DNA of 64,000 bases from positions 135,744-199,743 of the forward strand of contig CACKCQ010000002.1 of assembly GCA_902598655.1 (NCBI GenBank), written 5' to 3'. Under the pieces are notes generated by a model. It was not told the DNA's origin, did no database searches, and worked only from the letters and a program-made list of their open reading frames with translations. The translations under genes and the position numbers were made by a program. Origin of the DNA: an uncultured Pelagibacteraceae bacterium. Lineage in GTDB: Bacteria > Pseudomonadota > Alphaproteobacteria > Pelagibacterales > Pelagibacteraceae. Shown here piece after piece: positions 43,421 through 52,488 of the stretch; the stretch's first letter is position 1, and each line of letters begins with the position of its first letter.

Positions 43421-43807
43421 CTATAACGATAATATTGTTTTTACTGCGTTGGCTGCTTCTCTACCCTTTTTTCCACGTGCTATAGCTTGATTTTTATTTA
43501 AACAAGTAATTATTCCATTACCAACAGGTTTTTTTGAGTCCACAGATATATTCATAATTGCATCAGTTGTTGATTTAGATATAAAATCAAAATGAGGCGT
43601 TTGACCTTTAATTACACATCCAAGTGCTACAAAACCATCATATTTTTTTAAATTTTTAGAAATAACTACGGGTATCTCAAATACACCTGGAACAGAGATT
43701 ACATTAATCTTTGCAAAATTTTTTAGTTCATTCTTGGCACTTTTAAGAAGAGCTGTTGAAATATCTTTATAGTAGTTTGCTTGTATAATTAATACTTTAT
43801 TTTTCAT
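43421..43807 (-). CDS. ribH: 6,7-dimethyl-8-ribityllumazine synthase
   Basis: Condenses the pyrimidine and butanone phosphate to lumazine, the penultimate riboflavin step. The 128-residue protein is short; most are 150 or more because of a longer N terminus. VPGVFEIPVVISK near residue 40, VALGCVIKGQTPHFDFIS near 60, and PVGNGIITCLNKNQAIAR near 94 are all intact, including the catalytic histidine in TPHFDF. It overlaps ribBA by 4 bases. Confidence 0.94.
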   Translation of the reverse strand: MKNKVLIIQANYYKDISTALLKSAKNELKNFAKINVISVPGVFEIPVVISKNLKKYDGFVALGCVIKGQTPHFDFISKSTTDAIMNISVDSKKPVGNGIITCLNKNQAIARGKKGREAANAVKTILSL

Positions 43808-44907
43808 TTTATAATTTCTTGTTTAATAATCTTGATACCATAACCATCCAACCCAACAACCTTTTTTAGAGTTCTAGTAACTAATATCATTTTCTTTATT
43901 TTTAAAGATTTAATTATTTGAGCTCCAATACCATAACTTTTTATTAATTGATCCTTTTCCTTAGTTTTAGACTTTTTATCTTTAAATTCTTTAAGTGTTT
44001 GAGTAACAGATTTTAAATTTGGATCTCTTATAAAAATCATAACGCAATTGCTGTATTTTTTAAAATATTTTAAAGTTTTTTCAAATGAGTTAGGAAGTTT
44101 TTGATTAATTAGATAATTTTGAACTACATTAGATGAAATAACTCTTACTCTAGGTGATTTACTTTTATTAACTTTACCCTTAACTAATGCAAAATGCTCA
44201 GAACCATCAATTGAGTTCTCAAAAACATAAATTTTAAATTTTTGATTATTTAAATTAATTGTAGATGTTTTTTTTAATTTAATAAGATTTTCTTTTCTTA
44301 GTCTGTATGAAATTAAATCTTCAATTTTTGCAATATGAAGTTTATGTTTACTTGCAAATTTTAATAAGTCATCACCTTTTGCCATCGAACCATCTTCATT
44401 CATAATCTCACATATTACAGCAGCTGGAATTTTGTTGCCAAGTCTAGCTATGTCGACAGATGCTTCAGTATGACCGGCTCTAACAAGAACTCCTCCTTCT
44501 CGAGAAATAATTGGAAATACGTGACCAGGAGAAACTATTTCATTTTTTAATACATTTTTTTTTGTAGCAACTTTTATTGTTCGTGATCGGTCTTTGGCTG
44601 AAATACCAGTAGTTATACCCTTCTTGGCCTCTATTGAAATGGTAAAGGCTGTTTGATTTCTCGATTGATTAACAGGAGCCATAAATGTTAGCCCAAGTTT
44701 GTTTGCTTGATTTTTATTTAGTGTTAGACAAATTAAACCTCTGCCGTTTTTCGCCATAAAGTTAATTTTTTTAGAATTAACATCATCGGCATTAAATACT
44801 AAATCCCCCTCGTTTTCTCGATTTTCATCATCAACAAGAATATACATTCCTCCTTTTTTTGAGATAGAAATAATCTTTTCTATTGGACTAAATTTATTTT
44901 TTATCAT
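43804..44907 (-). CDS. ribBA: RibBA: active-looking DHBP synthase with degenerate GTP cyclohydrolase II domain
   Basis: The N-terminal 205 residues are 3,4-dihydroxy-2-butanone-4-phosphate synthase with VDDENRENEGDLVF near residue 25, FTISIEAKKGITTGISAKDRSRTI near 88, and GHVFPIISREGGVLVRAGHTEASVD near 123. The C-terminal 160 residues match the GTP cyclohydrolase II fold only in outline. SEHFALVKGKV is retained, but the zinc-site cysteine cluster (normally near SLRCDCG) is absent, and the catalytic arginine-tyrosine region is not evident. So only the DHBP synthase reaction is supported. Degenerate RibBA proteins are known in other alphaproteobacteria. It overlaps ribE by 14 bases. Confidence 0.9.
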   Translation of the reverse strand: MIKNKFSPIEKIISISKKGGMYILVDDENRENEGDLVFNADDVNSKKINFMAKNGRGLICLTLNKNQANKLGLTFMAPVNQSRNQTAFTISIEAKKGITTGISAKDRSRTIKVATKKNVLKNEIVSPGHVFPIISREGGVLVRAGHTEASVDIARLGNKIPAAVICEIMNEDGSMAKGDDLLKFASKHKLHIAKIEDLISYRLRKENLIKLKKTSTINLNNQKFKIYVFENSIDGSEHFALVKGKVNKSKSPRVRVISSNVVQNYLINQKLPNSFEKTLKYFKKYSNCVMIFIRDPNLKSVTQTLKEFKDKKSKTKEKDQLIKSYGIGAQIIKSLKIKKMILVTRTLKKVVGLDGYGIKIIKQEIIK

Positions 44908-45487
44908 AAATAAATTTTTTTACATATTTAGACAAAATATCAATTTCAATATTAACTAAATCATTTTTTTTAATGTTTGCTAAATTTGTAAGTTTTAGTG
45001 TATGTGGAATAACCCAAATTTCAAATTTATTCTTCTTTATCTTGGCTATGGTTAAAGATACGCCATTTATCAAGATTGATGCTTTCTCAACTAAAAATTT
45101 ATAAAATTTTTTATCAATACTAAATTCGTAAATTGTAGATTTATCTACATTTGTTAAATTTGTAACTTTGCTTACTGTATCAACATGACCTTGACAAATA
45201 TGACCTGAAATATTTTGTCCATACTTTAAAGGTAGTTCTAAATTAACATAATCACCAACTTTAGATTTCTTAAATTTTGATTTTCTAATAGTTTCATTTG
45301 ATAAATAAAATTCAGATATACCTTTTTTATATGATATTAATGTTAGGCAGACACCATCACAGGAAATAGATATTCCTAATTGCTTATTAGTTAATTTTAA
45401 TTTTGACTTGATAAAGATATTTATTCCTTTAGCTCTTTTGGTAATATTTGTAATTTTACCTTTATTAAAAATTATTCCATTAAACAT
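44894..45487 (-). CDS. ribE: Riboflavin synthase alpha subunit
   Basis: Dismutates lumazine to riboflavin. The 197-residue protein has two lumazine-binding barrels: MFNGIIFNKGKITNITK at the start, GISISCDGVCLTLIS near residue 38, SGHICQGHVDTVSKV near 94, and ILINGVSLTIAKIKKNKFEIWVIPHT (split around residues 137-162). Length is normal. It starts directly upstream of ribBA with 14 overlapping bases, and the ribD stop precedes its ATG by one base. Confidence 0.95.
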   Translation of the reverse strand: MFNGIIFNKGKITNITKRAKGINIFIKSKLKLTNKQLGISISCDGVCLTLISYKKGISEFYLSNETIRKSKFKKSKVGDYVNLELPLKYGQNISGHICQGHVDTVSKVTNLTNVDKSTIYEFSIDKKFYKFLVEKASILINGVSLTIAKIKKNKFEIWVIPHTLKLTNLANIKKNDLVNIEIDILSKYVKKFIYDKK

Positions 45488-46582
45488 TTACTGATACCTA
45501 AAAAGTTTTTCTTTATCTAAAAAAGTATTAATTTGCGATCTTTTTTTAAATTTTTTAGACAATAAATCAATAAAAGAATTCAAAGTAACTGAATTTTTTA
45601 AATTAATTTTATTATCAGCTTTGAATAAATAAAAATCATTTATTAAATTGTTGTTTAAAAAAGATTTTAAAAGGTTTGGACCAGACTCGATTAATAAATT
45701 TGCATAACCTAGTGAATATATTTTTTTTAAAATTGTATTTAAATCAAAACTATTATTTTCTATTTTCATAAAAATAAGTTTTGCATTTTTATTCTTAAAT
45801 TTATTAATAATATTTTTATCTTTTTTATTATGAAAAATATAAGTTTTATTTGAGTTAAGTTTTAAAATTTTGGAATTTATTTTAGTCTTTAAATCTTTAT
45901 CAATAATAAATTTTACTGGTGAAAACTTTTCTAAACCTTGAATTCTACAATTTAAATTAGGATTGTCAGAATTAATAGTTTTATAAGATGTTAAAATTGC
46001 TTGATTTCTATATCTTAATAATTGAGACACTTTATGAGAATGTTCATTTGTAATTTTTTTTTTAAATAAATAAATTCTATTATTCTTAGAAACAGCTAAT
46101 TTTCCAGTAACGTATGGAATATCATTAAATTTTGAGAATTTATAATCTTTGTAAAAATGATTTGCCTCATTTTTAATTAAACCAATTTTAGCCAAAATAT
46201 TATTTTTTTTTAAAACACTTTTTGTTTTTTTTGCTGTTCGTTTATCAAAATCTTCAATCGAATAATTAACTAATTTAATCTTCTTTTTTATAATCATGTT
46301 TGTACAAGGGGGTGTTTTTCCATAATGGATACAGGGTTCTAATGTTACATACATATTTGAATTTTTGAAATTTATTTTATTATTTTTTAAGGCTACTACT
46401 TCTGCATGAGGTCTACCGTTAATATCTGTCTTTCCGTAAGAAATGATTTCATCTTTATATGTTACTACACATCCAACCGATGGATTTAGTCCTGTTAGTC
46501 CTTTATTTTGATTGGCAAGTTCTAGTGCCAATCTCATGAATGCTTTATTTTTTTCTGATGATTTATCTTTTCTTAAAGACAT
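45488..46582 (-). CDS. ribD: Bifunctional pyrimidine deaminase/reductase RibD
   Basis: Deaminates and reduces the pyrimidine intermediate of riboflavin synthesis. I choose ATG 46582, giving 364 residues starting [20 protein letters not shown]; the longer frame adds residues inside nrdR that are not RibD-like. The deaminase part has [10 protein letters not shown], the zinc motif [10 protein letters not shown] and [18 protein letters not shown]. The reductase domain follows (about 145-364) with [25 protein letters not shown]. It overlaps the nrdR 3' end by 20 bases. Confidence 0.93.
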   Translation of the reverse strand: MSLRKDKSSEKNKAFMRLALELANQNKGLTGLNPSVGCVVTYKDEIISYGKTDINGRPHAEVVALKNNKINFKNSNMYVTLEPCIHYGKTPPCTNMIIKKKIKLVNYSIEDFDKRTAKKTKSVLKKNNILAKIGLIKNEANHFYKDYKFSKFNDIPYVTGKLAVSKNNRIYLFKKKITNEHSHKVSQLLRYRNQAILTSYKTINSDNPNLNCRIQGLEKFSPVKFIIDKDLKTKINSKILKLNSNKTYIFHNKKDKNIINKFKNKNAKLIFMKIENNSFDLNTILKKIYSLGYANLLIESGPNLLKSFLNNNLINDFYLFKADNKINLKNSVTLNSFIDLLSKKFKKRSQINTFLDKEKLFRYQ

Positions 46583-47021
46583 CGATTTTATCAACAAATT
46601 GAACGAAGTCTTTTTCTTCTCTAAAATTTCTATATACTGATGCAAATCTTACATAAGCTACTGGGTCCAATTCTTTTAATCCATCCATTACCATTGTGCC
46701 TATGGTGTTCGAAGAAATTTCACTTTGACCAAATTCTTCTAGTGATCGAGAAATTTTAGAAATAAATTTTTCTACTGTTTCAGTATCAAGAGGTCTTTTT
46801 TTTAGAGCTACATAAATGGATTTAGACAGTTTATCTCTATCAAATGGTGATTTTCTTCCATTTTTTTTTACAATTGTTAGCTCACGAAATTGAACTCTTT
46901 CAAATGTAGTAAATCTCTGTCCACAGCTACAAAGCCTCCTTCTTCTTATAGCTGTTCCATCTTCAGTAGGTCTAGAATCTACAACTGATGTTTCACCTTT
47001 TTTATCACAGGGACAAATCAT
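46563..47021 (-). CDS. nrdR: Transcriptional repressor NrdR with altered zinc ribbon
   Basis: ATP/dATP-sensing repressor of ribonucleotide reductase genes. The 152-residue protein has [17 protein letters not shown] and [10 protein letters not shown] followed by the ATP-cone ([19 protein letters not shown], residues about 50-140). The N-terminal ribbon is atypical: the first cysteine pair is CPC followed by Asp, and the second is CSC, where NrdR proteins normally have CxxC and CxxC. The rest is well conserved, so it is still called NrdR. glyA upstream and ribD downstream is the usual order. Confidence 0.93.
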   Translation of the reverse strand: MICPCDKKGETSVVDSRPTEDGTAIRRRRLCSCGQRFTTFERVQFRELTIVKKNGRKSPFDRDKLSKSIYVALKKRPLDTETVEKFISKISRSLEEFGQSEISSNTIGTMVMDGLKELDPVAYVRFASVYRNFREEKDFVQFVDKIDVFKKR

Positions 47022-47027
47022 AATTCA

Positions 47028-48338
47028 TTATCCCAAATTTTTATAAATTGGGAAATTTGAACATAAATCAACAACTTCTTTTCTTACTTCGTCTTCTATT
47101 TTTTTATTATCTTCAGGGTTTGATGACAAACCTTTAATTACTTTAGTAATTAGTTCACCAACAATTTTAAATTCATTTAAACCAAAACCTCTAGTAGTTG
47201 CAGCCTGAGATCCTAATCTTATACCAGAAGTAACCATTGGACTTTCTGTATCAAAAGGAATTCCATTTTTATTACATGTTATATTGGCTCTTGATAAACT
47301 TTCAGCTGCAGCATTACCTTTGACACCAAAGGGTCTTAAATCTACCAACATTAAATGAGTATCAGTACCTCCAGAATAAATCTTAAATCCATTTGTTTTT
47401 AATGTTTCTGCGAGAATTTTTGCATTAGCTAAAACATTAGATATATATTCTTTGAAAGAAGGTTCTAATGCTTCTTTAAATCCAACTGCTTTTGCTGCTA
47501 TTATATGCATCAGAGGACCACCCTGATAACCAGGAAATACAGCTGTATTAATTTTTTTATAAATATCTTCGTGATTTGTTAAAATAATTCCACCTCTGGC
47601 ACTTCTAAAAACTTTATGAGTTGTAGATGTAACGACATGAGCATGATCAACAGGATTTGGATAACCTTTACCAGCAACAAGACCTGAAAAGTGAGCCATA
47701 TCTACCATAAAGAATGCTCCAACTTTATCAGCAATTTCTCTAAATCTTTTAAAATCAATAACTCTAGAATATGCGCTACCTCCAGCAATTATAAGTTTAG
47801 GTTTATTTTCAATTGCTAATCTTTCAACTTCATCATAGTCAATTAATTCAGAGGTTTTATCTACATCATAGCTTATTGCATTAAACCATTTGCCTGACAT
47901 CGCAATTTTAAGACCATGAGTAATATGGCCACCAGAATTTAAACTCATTCCCATAAAAGTATCACCTGGCTTTAATAATGCTAAAAACACTGCTCCGTTA
48001 GCTTGTGCGCCAGAATGAGGTTGCGAATTCGCAAATTTACAATTAAAAAGTTTTTTTAATCTATCGTTAGCAAGTGACTCAGCAACATCAACATGTTCAC
48101 AACCGTTATAATATCTTTTACCTGGGTAACCTTCGGCATACTTATTTGTTAGTACTGAACCTTGTGCTTCTAAAACAGCTTGTGAAACAATGTTTTCTGA
48201 TGCGATTAATTCGATATGATTTTGTTGTCTGATTAATTCTTTATTTACTGCATCAAATATTTCTGGATCAGCTTCAGACAATTTTTTTTCAAAAAAGTTT
48301 TCATATTGAGTATTTAAATATTTTTTTTCACTAGACAT
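47028..48338 (-). CDS. glyA: Serine hydroxymethyltransferase
   Basis: PLP enzyme interconverting serine and glycine with tetrahydrofolate, the main source of one-carbon units. The 436-residue protein has [20 protein letters not shown] near residue 41, [20 protein letters not shown] near 65, the PLP lysine in [16 protein letters not shown] near 245, and [18 protein letters not shown] near 340. Length is normal. No riboswitch leader is possible here, because rpiB ends 9 bases upstream. SAR11 cells have a known dependence on glycine or serine, so this enzyme is central. Confidence 0.97.
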   Translation of the reverse strand: MSSEKKYLNTQYENFFEKKLSEADPEIFDAVNKELIRQQNHIELIASENIVSQAVLEAQGSVLTNKYAEGYPGKRYYNGCEHVDVAESLANDRLKKLFNCKFANSQPHSGAQANGAVFLALLKPGDTFMGMSLNSGGHITHGLKIAMSGKWFNAISYDVDKTSELIDYDEVERLAIENKPKLIIAGGSAYSRVIDFKRFREIADKVGAFFMVDMAHFSGLVAGKGYPNPVDHAHVVTSTTHKVFRSARGGIILTNHEDIYKKINTAVFPGYQGGPLMHIIAAKAVGFKEALEPSFKEYISNVLANAKILAETLKTNGFKIYSGGTDTHLMLVDLRPFGVKGNAAAESLSRANITCNKNGIPFDTESPMVTSGIRLGSQAATTRGFGLNEFKIVGELITKVIKGLSSNPEDNKKIEDEVRKEVVDLCSNFPIYKNLG

Positions 48339-48346
48339 TTATTTAC

Positions 48347-48772
48347 CTATATTTTTTTAATTCTTTTTATATGTCTACCGCCTTCAAACTCAGTTTTTAG
48401 AAAGCTCTCAACACATTTTAAGGCAACTGTTTTTTTAATAAGCCTTTCTCCTAATGTTATAACATTTGCATCATTATGCAATCGCGATAATTTGGCATTT
48501 TTTACTGAATAGCATAAAGCTGCGCGTATTCCCTTATTTTTGTTTGCAGCAATAGACATTCCTACTCCTGAACCACAAACAAGTATTCCTACATGATTCT
48601 TATTTTTCACCACTTGTTTACAAAGTTTATGAGCAAAATCAGGGTAATCAACGGACTTCTTATTTTGTTTTGGTCCCAGATCTTTTATTGGATAATTTTT
48701 ATTAAAGTATTTTAAAATATTCTTTTTTAAATTAAATCCACCATGATCTGAAGCAATAAAAATTTTTTTCAA
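48347..48772 (-). CDS. rpiB: Ribose-5-phosphate isomerase B
   Basis: Interconverts ribose 5-phosphate and ribulose 5-phosphate. The 141-residue protein starts at TTG 48772 (MKKIFIASDHGGFNLKKNI); the codon before IFIASDHGG has no ATG alternative. VDYPDFAHKLCKQV, GILVCGSGVGMSIAANKNKGIRAALC with the catalytic cysteine near residue 68, and HNDANVITLGERL are all typical. The rpiB-glyA-nrdR order is shared with other alphaproteobacteria. Confidence 0.94.
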   Translation of the reverse strand: MKKIFIASDHGGFNLKKNILKYFNKNYPIKDLGPKQNKKSVDYPDFAHKLCKQVVKNKNHVGILVCGSGVGMSIAANKNKGIRAALCYSVKNAKLSRLHNDANVITLGERLIKKTVALKCVESFLKTEFEGGRHIKRIKKI

Positions 48773-48773
48773 T

Positions 48774-49364
48774 TTAATTAAATTTGTAATTTAAAACACA
48801 AGCAACAAGGTGAACTCTATTTTCTTCACCCCCATTAAATGCATTGTGATATTTAGTATTATTAGTAATCCAAACAGAGCCATCTGCTGGCATATGTTTT
48901 GCAACATTATCAACGACCATTATTGCTCCGGGATTTGTGTATATAGGTATATGAAGCCTTGGCTCAGGATCTCTATGCCAACTCAATGTTGATCTTGGCT
49001 CTTTAAGAAGAAGTCTCATCCTACCTAATTTATACTTTTTTGTTAATTGGTCATAAACTTCTTTAAAATAAGTATTTTTAAAATCGTCAACAAATTCTGT
49101 GTATTTATGTTCATCAATTTTATTTTCCCTCTGTACCTCAACTCCTGTACTATCTGGCTTAGTCCAATAAATGCCTCTTACATTATTTCCTTTAACAGAA
49201 TCTGGATCACCTGGAATTTGATTTAAAGGTATACCTGCGAAGTGAGGTATTCCAAGACTTGTATCAAAACCTTTTATTTTTAATACTTCATCACAAGCTT
49301 GTTTTAATTTTATAATATCAAATTTTACATCTTGTTTTTGGAAATCATTGAATAATTGTGACAT
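48774..49364 (-). CDS. Putative aspartyl/asparaginyl beta-hydroxylase-type 2OG oxygenase
   Basis: Predicted Fe(II)/2-oxoglutarate-dependent hydroxylase, target unknown. In the 196-residue protein, LSWHRDPEPRLHIPIYTN around residues 126-143 supplies an HxD iron site and strand, and TKYHNAFNGGEENRVHLVAC near residue 172 supplies the distal histidine and the arginine that binds 2-oxoglutarate. This pattern fits the Asp_Arg_Hydrox family. The N-terminal 110 residues show no domain I recognise. It lies upstream of rpiB (1 base apart) and divergent from hemB. Confidence 0.72.
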   Translation of the reverse strand: MSQLFNDFQKQDVKFDIIKLKQACDEVLKIKGFDTSLGIPHFAGIPLNQIPGDPDSVKGNNVRGIYWTKPDSTGVEVQRENKIDEHKYTEFVDDFKNTYFKEVYDQLTKKYKLGRMRLLLKEPRSTLSWHRDPEPRLHIPIYTNPGAIMVVDNVAKHMPADGSVWITNNTKYHNAFNGGEENRVHLVACVLNYKFN

Positions 49365-49429
49365 CGGTGCTCTAGTATCTTATAGACTATTATATTAAAT
49401 ATTACTATTGTCGCATCAAAAAAATTAAT

Positions 49430-49444
49430 TGATAATGATTATCA
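49430..49444. promoter_or_regulatory. Perfect 7-1-7 Fur-type box over the hemB start codon
   Basis: TGATAAT-G-ATTATCA, two perfect 7-base arms with a single central base, exactly the minimal Fur-box consensus. The hemB ATG (49435-49437) lies inside it, so a bound repressor would cover the translation start and block elongation or initiation. Confidence 0.5.
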
Positions 49445-50421
49445 CAGGTAGCTATCCTAATTTAAGATTAAGAAGATCAAGAAAATTCAGTTGGTCTAGA
49501 AGATTAGTTCAAGATAATGATCTATCTTACAATGATTTTATTTTACCTATTTTTCTTACTGAAGGAAAAGCAAAAAAAGTTCCAATTAATTCAATGCCAA
49601 ATGTTTTTAGGTACTCTATTGATAAATTAAAAAGTGTAGTTGATAAAGCACTAAAACTGGGAATACCAATGGTAGCTTTATTCCCTTATACAAATCCAAG
49701 AAAAAGAGATGAATATGGAAATGAAGCATTAAATGAAAATAATTTAGTTTGCAAAGCAATAAAATTCATCAAAAAAAATTATAAGAACGAAATTGGAATA
49801 ATGTGTGATGTTGCATTAGATCCATATACATCACATGGACATGATGGAATAATTAAAAAAAATGAAATTTTAAATGATGAAACATTAGAAATATTGATTA
49901 AACAATCAATATTGCAAGCAAAAATGGGTTGTGATGTGATTGCCCCATCAGATATGATGGATGGTAGAGTTTTAAAAATTCGTAAAGCTTTAGATAAAAA
50001 TAATCTTAAAGATGTTCAAATTCTATCTTATGCAGTTAAATATGCATCAAGTTTCTATGGCCCATTCAGAAATGCTGTTGGATCAAGAAGTCTCTTAAAA
50101 GGAGACAAAAAAACTTATCAAATGGATTTTAAAAACAATTATGAATCATTAAGAGAAGTTGCATTAGATATAAAAGAAGGAGCAGACATGATTATAGTAA
50201 AACCAGGGATGCCTTATCTTGATATAATTAGGGAAGTTAAGAATAATTTTAAAATTCCAGTCATTGCATACCAAGTATCTGGAGAATATAGTCTCATACA
50301 AAATGCAATTTCAAAGAATATATTAGATAAAAAATCGATATATGAAAGTCTAGTTTCCTTTAAAAGAGCTGGAGCAAGTGCAATTATAACCTATTTTGCT
50401 GATCAAATAAAACTAGATTAA
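49435..50421 (+). CDS. hemB: Delta-aminolevulinic acid dehydratase (porphobilinogen synthase), zinc-cysteine-free type
   Basis: Condenses two aminolevulinates to porphobilinogen in heme synthesis. Starting at ATG 49435 gives 328 residues. The metal segment near residues 123-138 reads MCDVALDPYTSHGHDG: the cysteines of zinc-type HemB (C-x-C and a third in HGHCG) are replaced by A, D and D, indicating the magnesium-type enzyme. The two active-site lysines lie in SYAVKYASSFYGPFR near 202 and IIVKPGMPYLD near 254. The upstream in-frame TTG is rejected. Its end overlaps the convergent recO gene by 9 bases. Confidence 0.95.
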   Translation: MIITGSYPNLRLRRSRKFSWSRRLVQDNDLSYNDFILPIFLTEGKAKKVPINSMPNVFRYSIDKLKSVVDKALKLGIPMVALFPYTNPRKRDEYGNEALNENNLVCKAIKFIKKNYKNEIGIMCDVALDPYTSHGHDGIIKKNEILNDETLEILIKQSILQAKMGCDVIAPSDMMDGRVLKIRKALDKNNLKDVQILSYAVKYASSFYGPFRNAVGSRSLLKGDKKTYQMDFKNNYESLREVALDIKEGADMIIVKPGMPYLDIIREVKNNFKIPVIAYQVSGEYSLIQNAISKNILDKKSIYESLVSFKRAGASAIITYFADQIKLD

Positions 50422-51093
50422 TTTTAAGGAATTTTGAAAATTAAATCTTGTTTTAGGAAAATTAAGATTATTCGGTTTAACTATTGTTTTATCTAAAAAA
50501 TCTCCTACAATTTTTAAAGCATCAAAAGTATCTTCAAAGCTTATATCTTCTTCATCTTTATTTACTAAAAAATTTGGAATGATTTTGTTTGAATTTTTTA
50601 ATTTATAATTAATTTTATTACCTTCAGAAACTTCTTCTACATAATCATTAAAGTCTATGTCATATCCAATTAATTTATAAAAGTTTAACTCCCAATTTAC
50701 AAACTTTGAAAGCCACTCTTCATCTTTTAATATCTCAAAATAATTATCAATTAAGTAATAAATCTCTCTATTTTTTTCGTTTTCTACTGTTAAAATTTTA
50801 ATCAAATTCATTGTATAAATTATACAAAGGAGTTTTTGCTTATCTTCTAAAAAATAAGGAGTTTTAAATTCATCAATTTCAACTTTTAAAGAACCAATTT
50901 TTGATTGAGATTTTGAATTGTAATTTATATGCAATTTATTACCCTCAAATAAGTAGTTTTTTATTTTTTTTGAGGTTCCTCCAAAAATAATTCCTGAAAT
51001 TTTTCCATGATTTTCAGTATAAAATTCAGATATTACAGAATTTTCATTATATTTATTTTTTGAAAGTAAGTATCCTTTATCTTGCCAATTCAT
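50413..51093 (-). CDS. recO: DNA repair protein RecO
   Basis: Loads RecA with RecR at gaps and anneals complementary strands. The 226-residue protein is divergent, but MNWQDKGYLLSKNKYNENSVI with the OB-fold strand HGKISGIIFGGTSKK near residues 28-42 is the RecO N terminus. ENFYKLIGYDIDF-type sequence (LNFYKLIGYDIDF) near residue 150 marks the central helical region. No zinc-finger cysteines are seen. It is directly downstream of rnc, with a one-base overlap; era, usually between them, is absent. Confidence 0.87.
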   Translation of the reverse strand: MNWQDKGYLLSKNKYNENSVISEFYTENHGKISGIIFGGTSKKIKNYLFEGNKLHINYNSKSQSKIGSLKVEIDEFKTPYFLEDKQKLLCIIYTMNLIKILTVENEKNREIYYLIDNYFEILKDEEWLSKFVNWELNFYKLIGYDIDFNDYVEEVSEGNKINYKLKNSNKIIPNFLVNKDEEDISFEDTFDALKIVGDFLDKTIVKPNNLNFPKTRFNFQNSLKLI

Positions 51094-51755
51094 TATATTT
51101 TAATAGTTTCTAAAAGTTTCATAGCTGCGGCTTGTTCTGCATTTTTTTTTGAACTACCATCAGCGATAACTGTTTTGCTATCCTTAATTTTTACACTAAT
51201 TTTAAAATTCGGTTTATGTCTTGGTCCTGTATTAGAAATAAGTTTATATATTGGCAATGTTTTAAATTTCTTCAATGAATATTCTTGTAATCTCGTCTTA
51301 GAGTCGATTACTGTAACATCTGATAAGTTTAAATAATTTTTCCAATAATTTAGTATAAATTTAGATGAAGCCTCAAAACCTTTATCTATATAAATAGCTC
51401 CTATCAAAGACTCACAACAATCAGATATAATTTTTTTTTCTATATTGACTTTTTTTTTCTTTTCTGTGTTTCCTGTTAAAATATAGTTATCCAACTCTAA
51501 TTCATTGCCAATTTCAAAACACTTATTTTTATTAACCAAATTTGCAAGTTTTTTATCAATTATACCAACTTTTTCATTTGGATATAACTCTAGAAGTGTC
51601 TTTGATATAACAAACCCTAAAACTCTATCACCTAAAAATTCTAATTTTTCATAATTATTTTTTGTATCAAAACTTTTGTGTGTTAAGGCTTGTATCAATA
51701 GTTTATCATCTTTAAAGCTAATGCCTATTTTCTTTTGTAGTTTGTTTAACTTCAT
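51093..51755 (-). CDS. rnc: Ribonuclease III
   Basis: Double-stranded RNA endonuclease. The 220-residue protein has the catalytic signature YEKLEFLGDRVLGFVIS near residue 35 and DCCESLIGAIYIDKGFE near 107 with the second acidic pair. The C-terminal double-stranded RNA-binding domain (about residues 150-220) includes TRLQEYSLKKFKTLPIY and GSSKKNAEQAAAMKLLE. Length is normal. It is 4 bases downstream of lepB. Confidence 0.96.
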   Translation of the reverse strand: MKLNKLQKKIGISFKDDKLLIQALTHKSFDTKNNYEKLEFLGDRVLGFVISKTLLELYPNEKVGIIDKKLANLVNKNKCFEIGNELELDNYILTGNTEKKKKVNIEKKIISDCCESLIGAIYIDKGFEASSKFILNYWKNYLNLSDVTVIDSKTRLQEYSLKKFKTLPIYKLISNTGPRHKPNFKISVKIKDSKTVIADGSSKKNAEQAAAMKLLETIKI

Positions 51756-51759
51756 TTAT

Positions 51760-52488
51760 TTAAATTATTTTATTAAAAAATCTTTCAAATCGAACTATTT
51801 CATTCCATTTGAAAATGTTAAAGATACTTCCTTTCCTTGGATTAGATGAAAAAAATAAAATTTGTGCTTTTCCAACTAAATTATTTTGATTAACATATCC
51901 AACTTCAGATAGAAATCTGCTGTCTTTAGAACAATCCCTATTGTCTCCTAAGAAAAAAAAGTGATTTTCAGGAACAATGTATTTATCTGAATTAGAGAAA
52001 GTTATATCAGTTCTATATGCAGCTAAATAGCTTTTTCCATTTGGAAGTTTTTCTTCAAATATATTGACATTAATTTGGGATGATCCACAATATAACTTAT
52101 CATTTTTGGTTTTAATTGTTTTTAATACTTGATTAGAATTTATATATAAATCACCATCAATAAATTGTATTGTATCACCTGGTAAACCAATCAATCTTTT
52201 AATATAATCTGTACGATTATCAGCAGGTGTTTTAAATACTATAACATCTCCTCTTTTAGGGTTTTTATTTAATATACGTCCTTTAAAAATAGGAGGACTA
52301 AAAGGAAATGAATGTTTACTATATCCGTAAGAAAATTTTGTAACAAATAATCTGTCACCCACAAGCAAATTAGTTTCCATTGATGATGATGGTATATAAA
52401 ATGGCTGGATTAATATTGATCTTATAAATACTGCAATTATTAATGCATAAAATAATGTTTTAGTATTATCAATTATGAAATTTTTCAT
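51760..52488 (-). CDS. lepB: Signal peptidase I
   Basis: Membrane serine protease that removes signal peptides. The 242-residue protein has one N-terminal membrane helix (about residues 8-27), then the catalytic serine in PFYIPSSSMETNLLVGD near residue 38, the lysine in GDVIVFKTPADNRTDYIKRLIGLPGD (split around residues 81-106), and HFFFLGDNRDCSKDSR near 175. It overlaps acpS by 4 bases; the acpS-lepB-rnc order is conserved. Confidence 0.95.
   Translation of the reverse strand: MKNFIIDNTKTLFYALIIAVFIRSILIQPFYIPSSSMETNLLVGDRLFVTKFSYGYSKHSFPFSPPIFKGRILNKNPKRGDVIVFKTPADNRTDYIKRLIGLPGDTIQFIDGDLYINSNQVLKTIKTKNDKLYCGSSQINVNIFEEKLPNGKSYLAAYRTDITFSNSDKYIVPENHFFFLGDNRDCSKDSRFLSEVGYVNQNNLVGKAQILFFSSNPRKGSIFNIFKWNEIVRFERFFNKII

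Noticed and set aside
48330..48350. Glycine riboswitch ahead of glyA
   Set aside because: Only 9 bases separate rpiB and glyA, leaving no leader.
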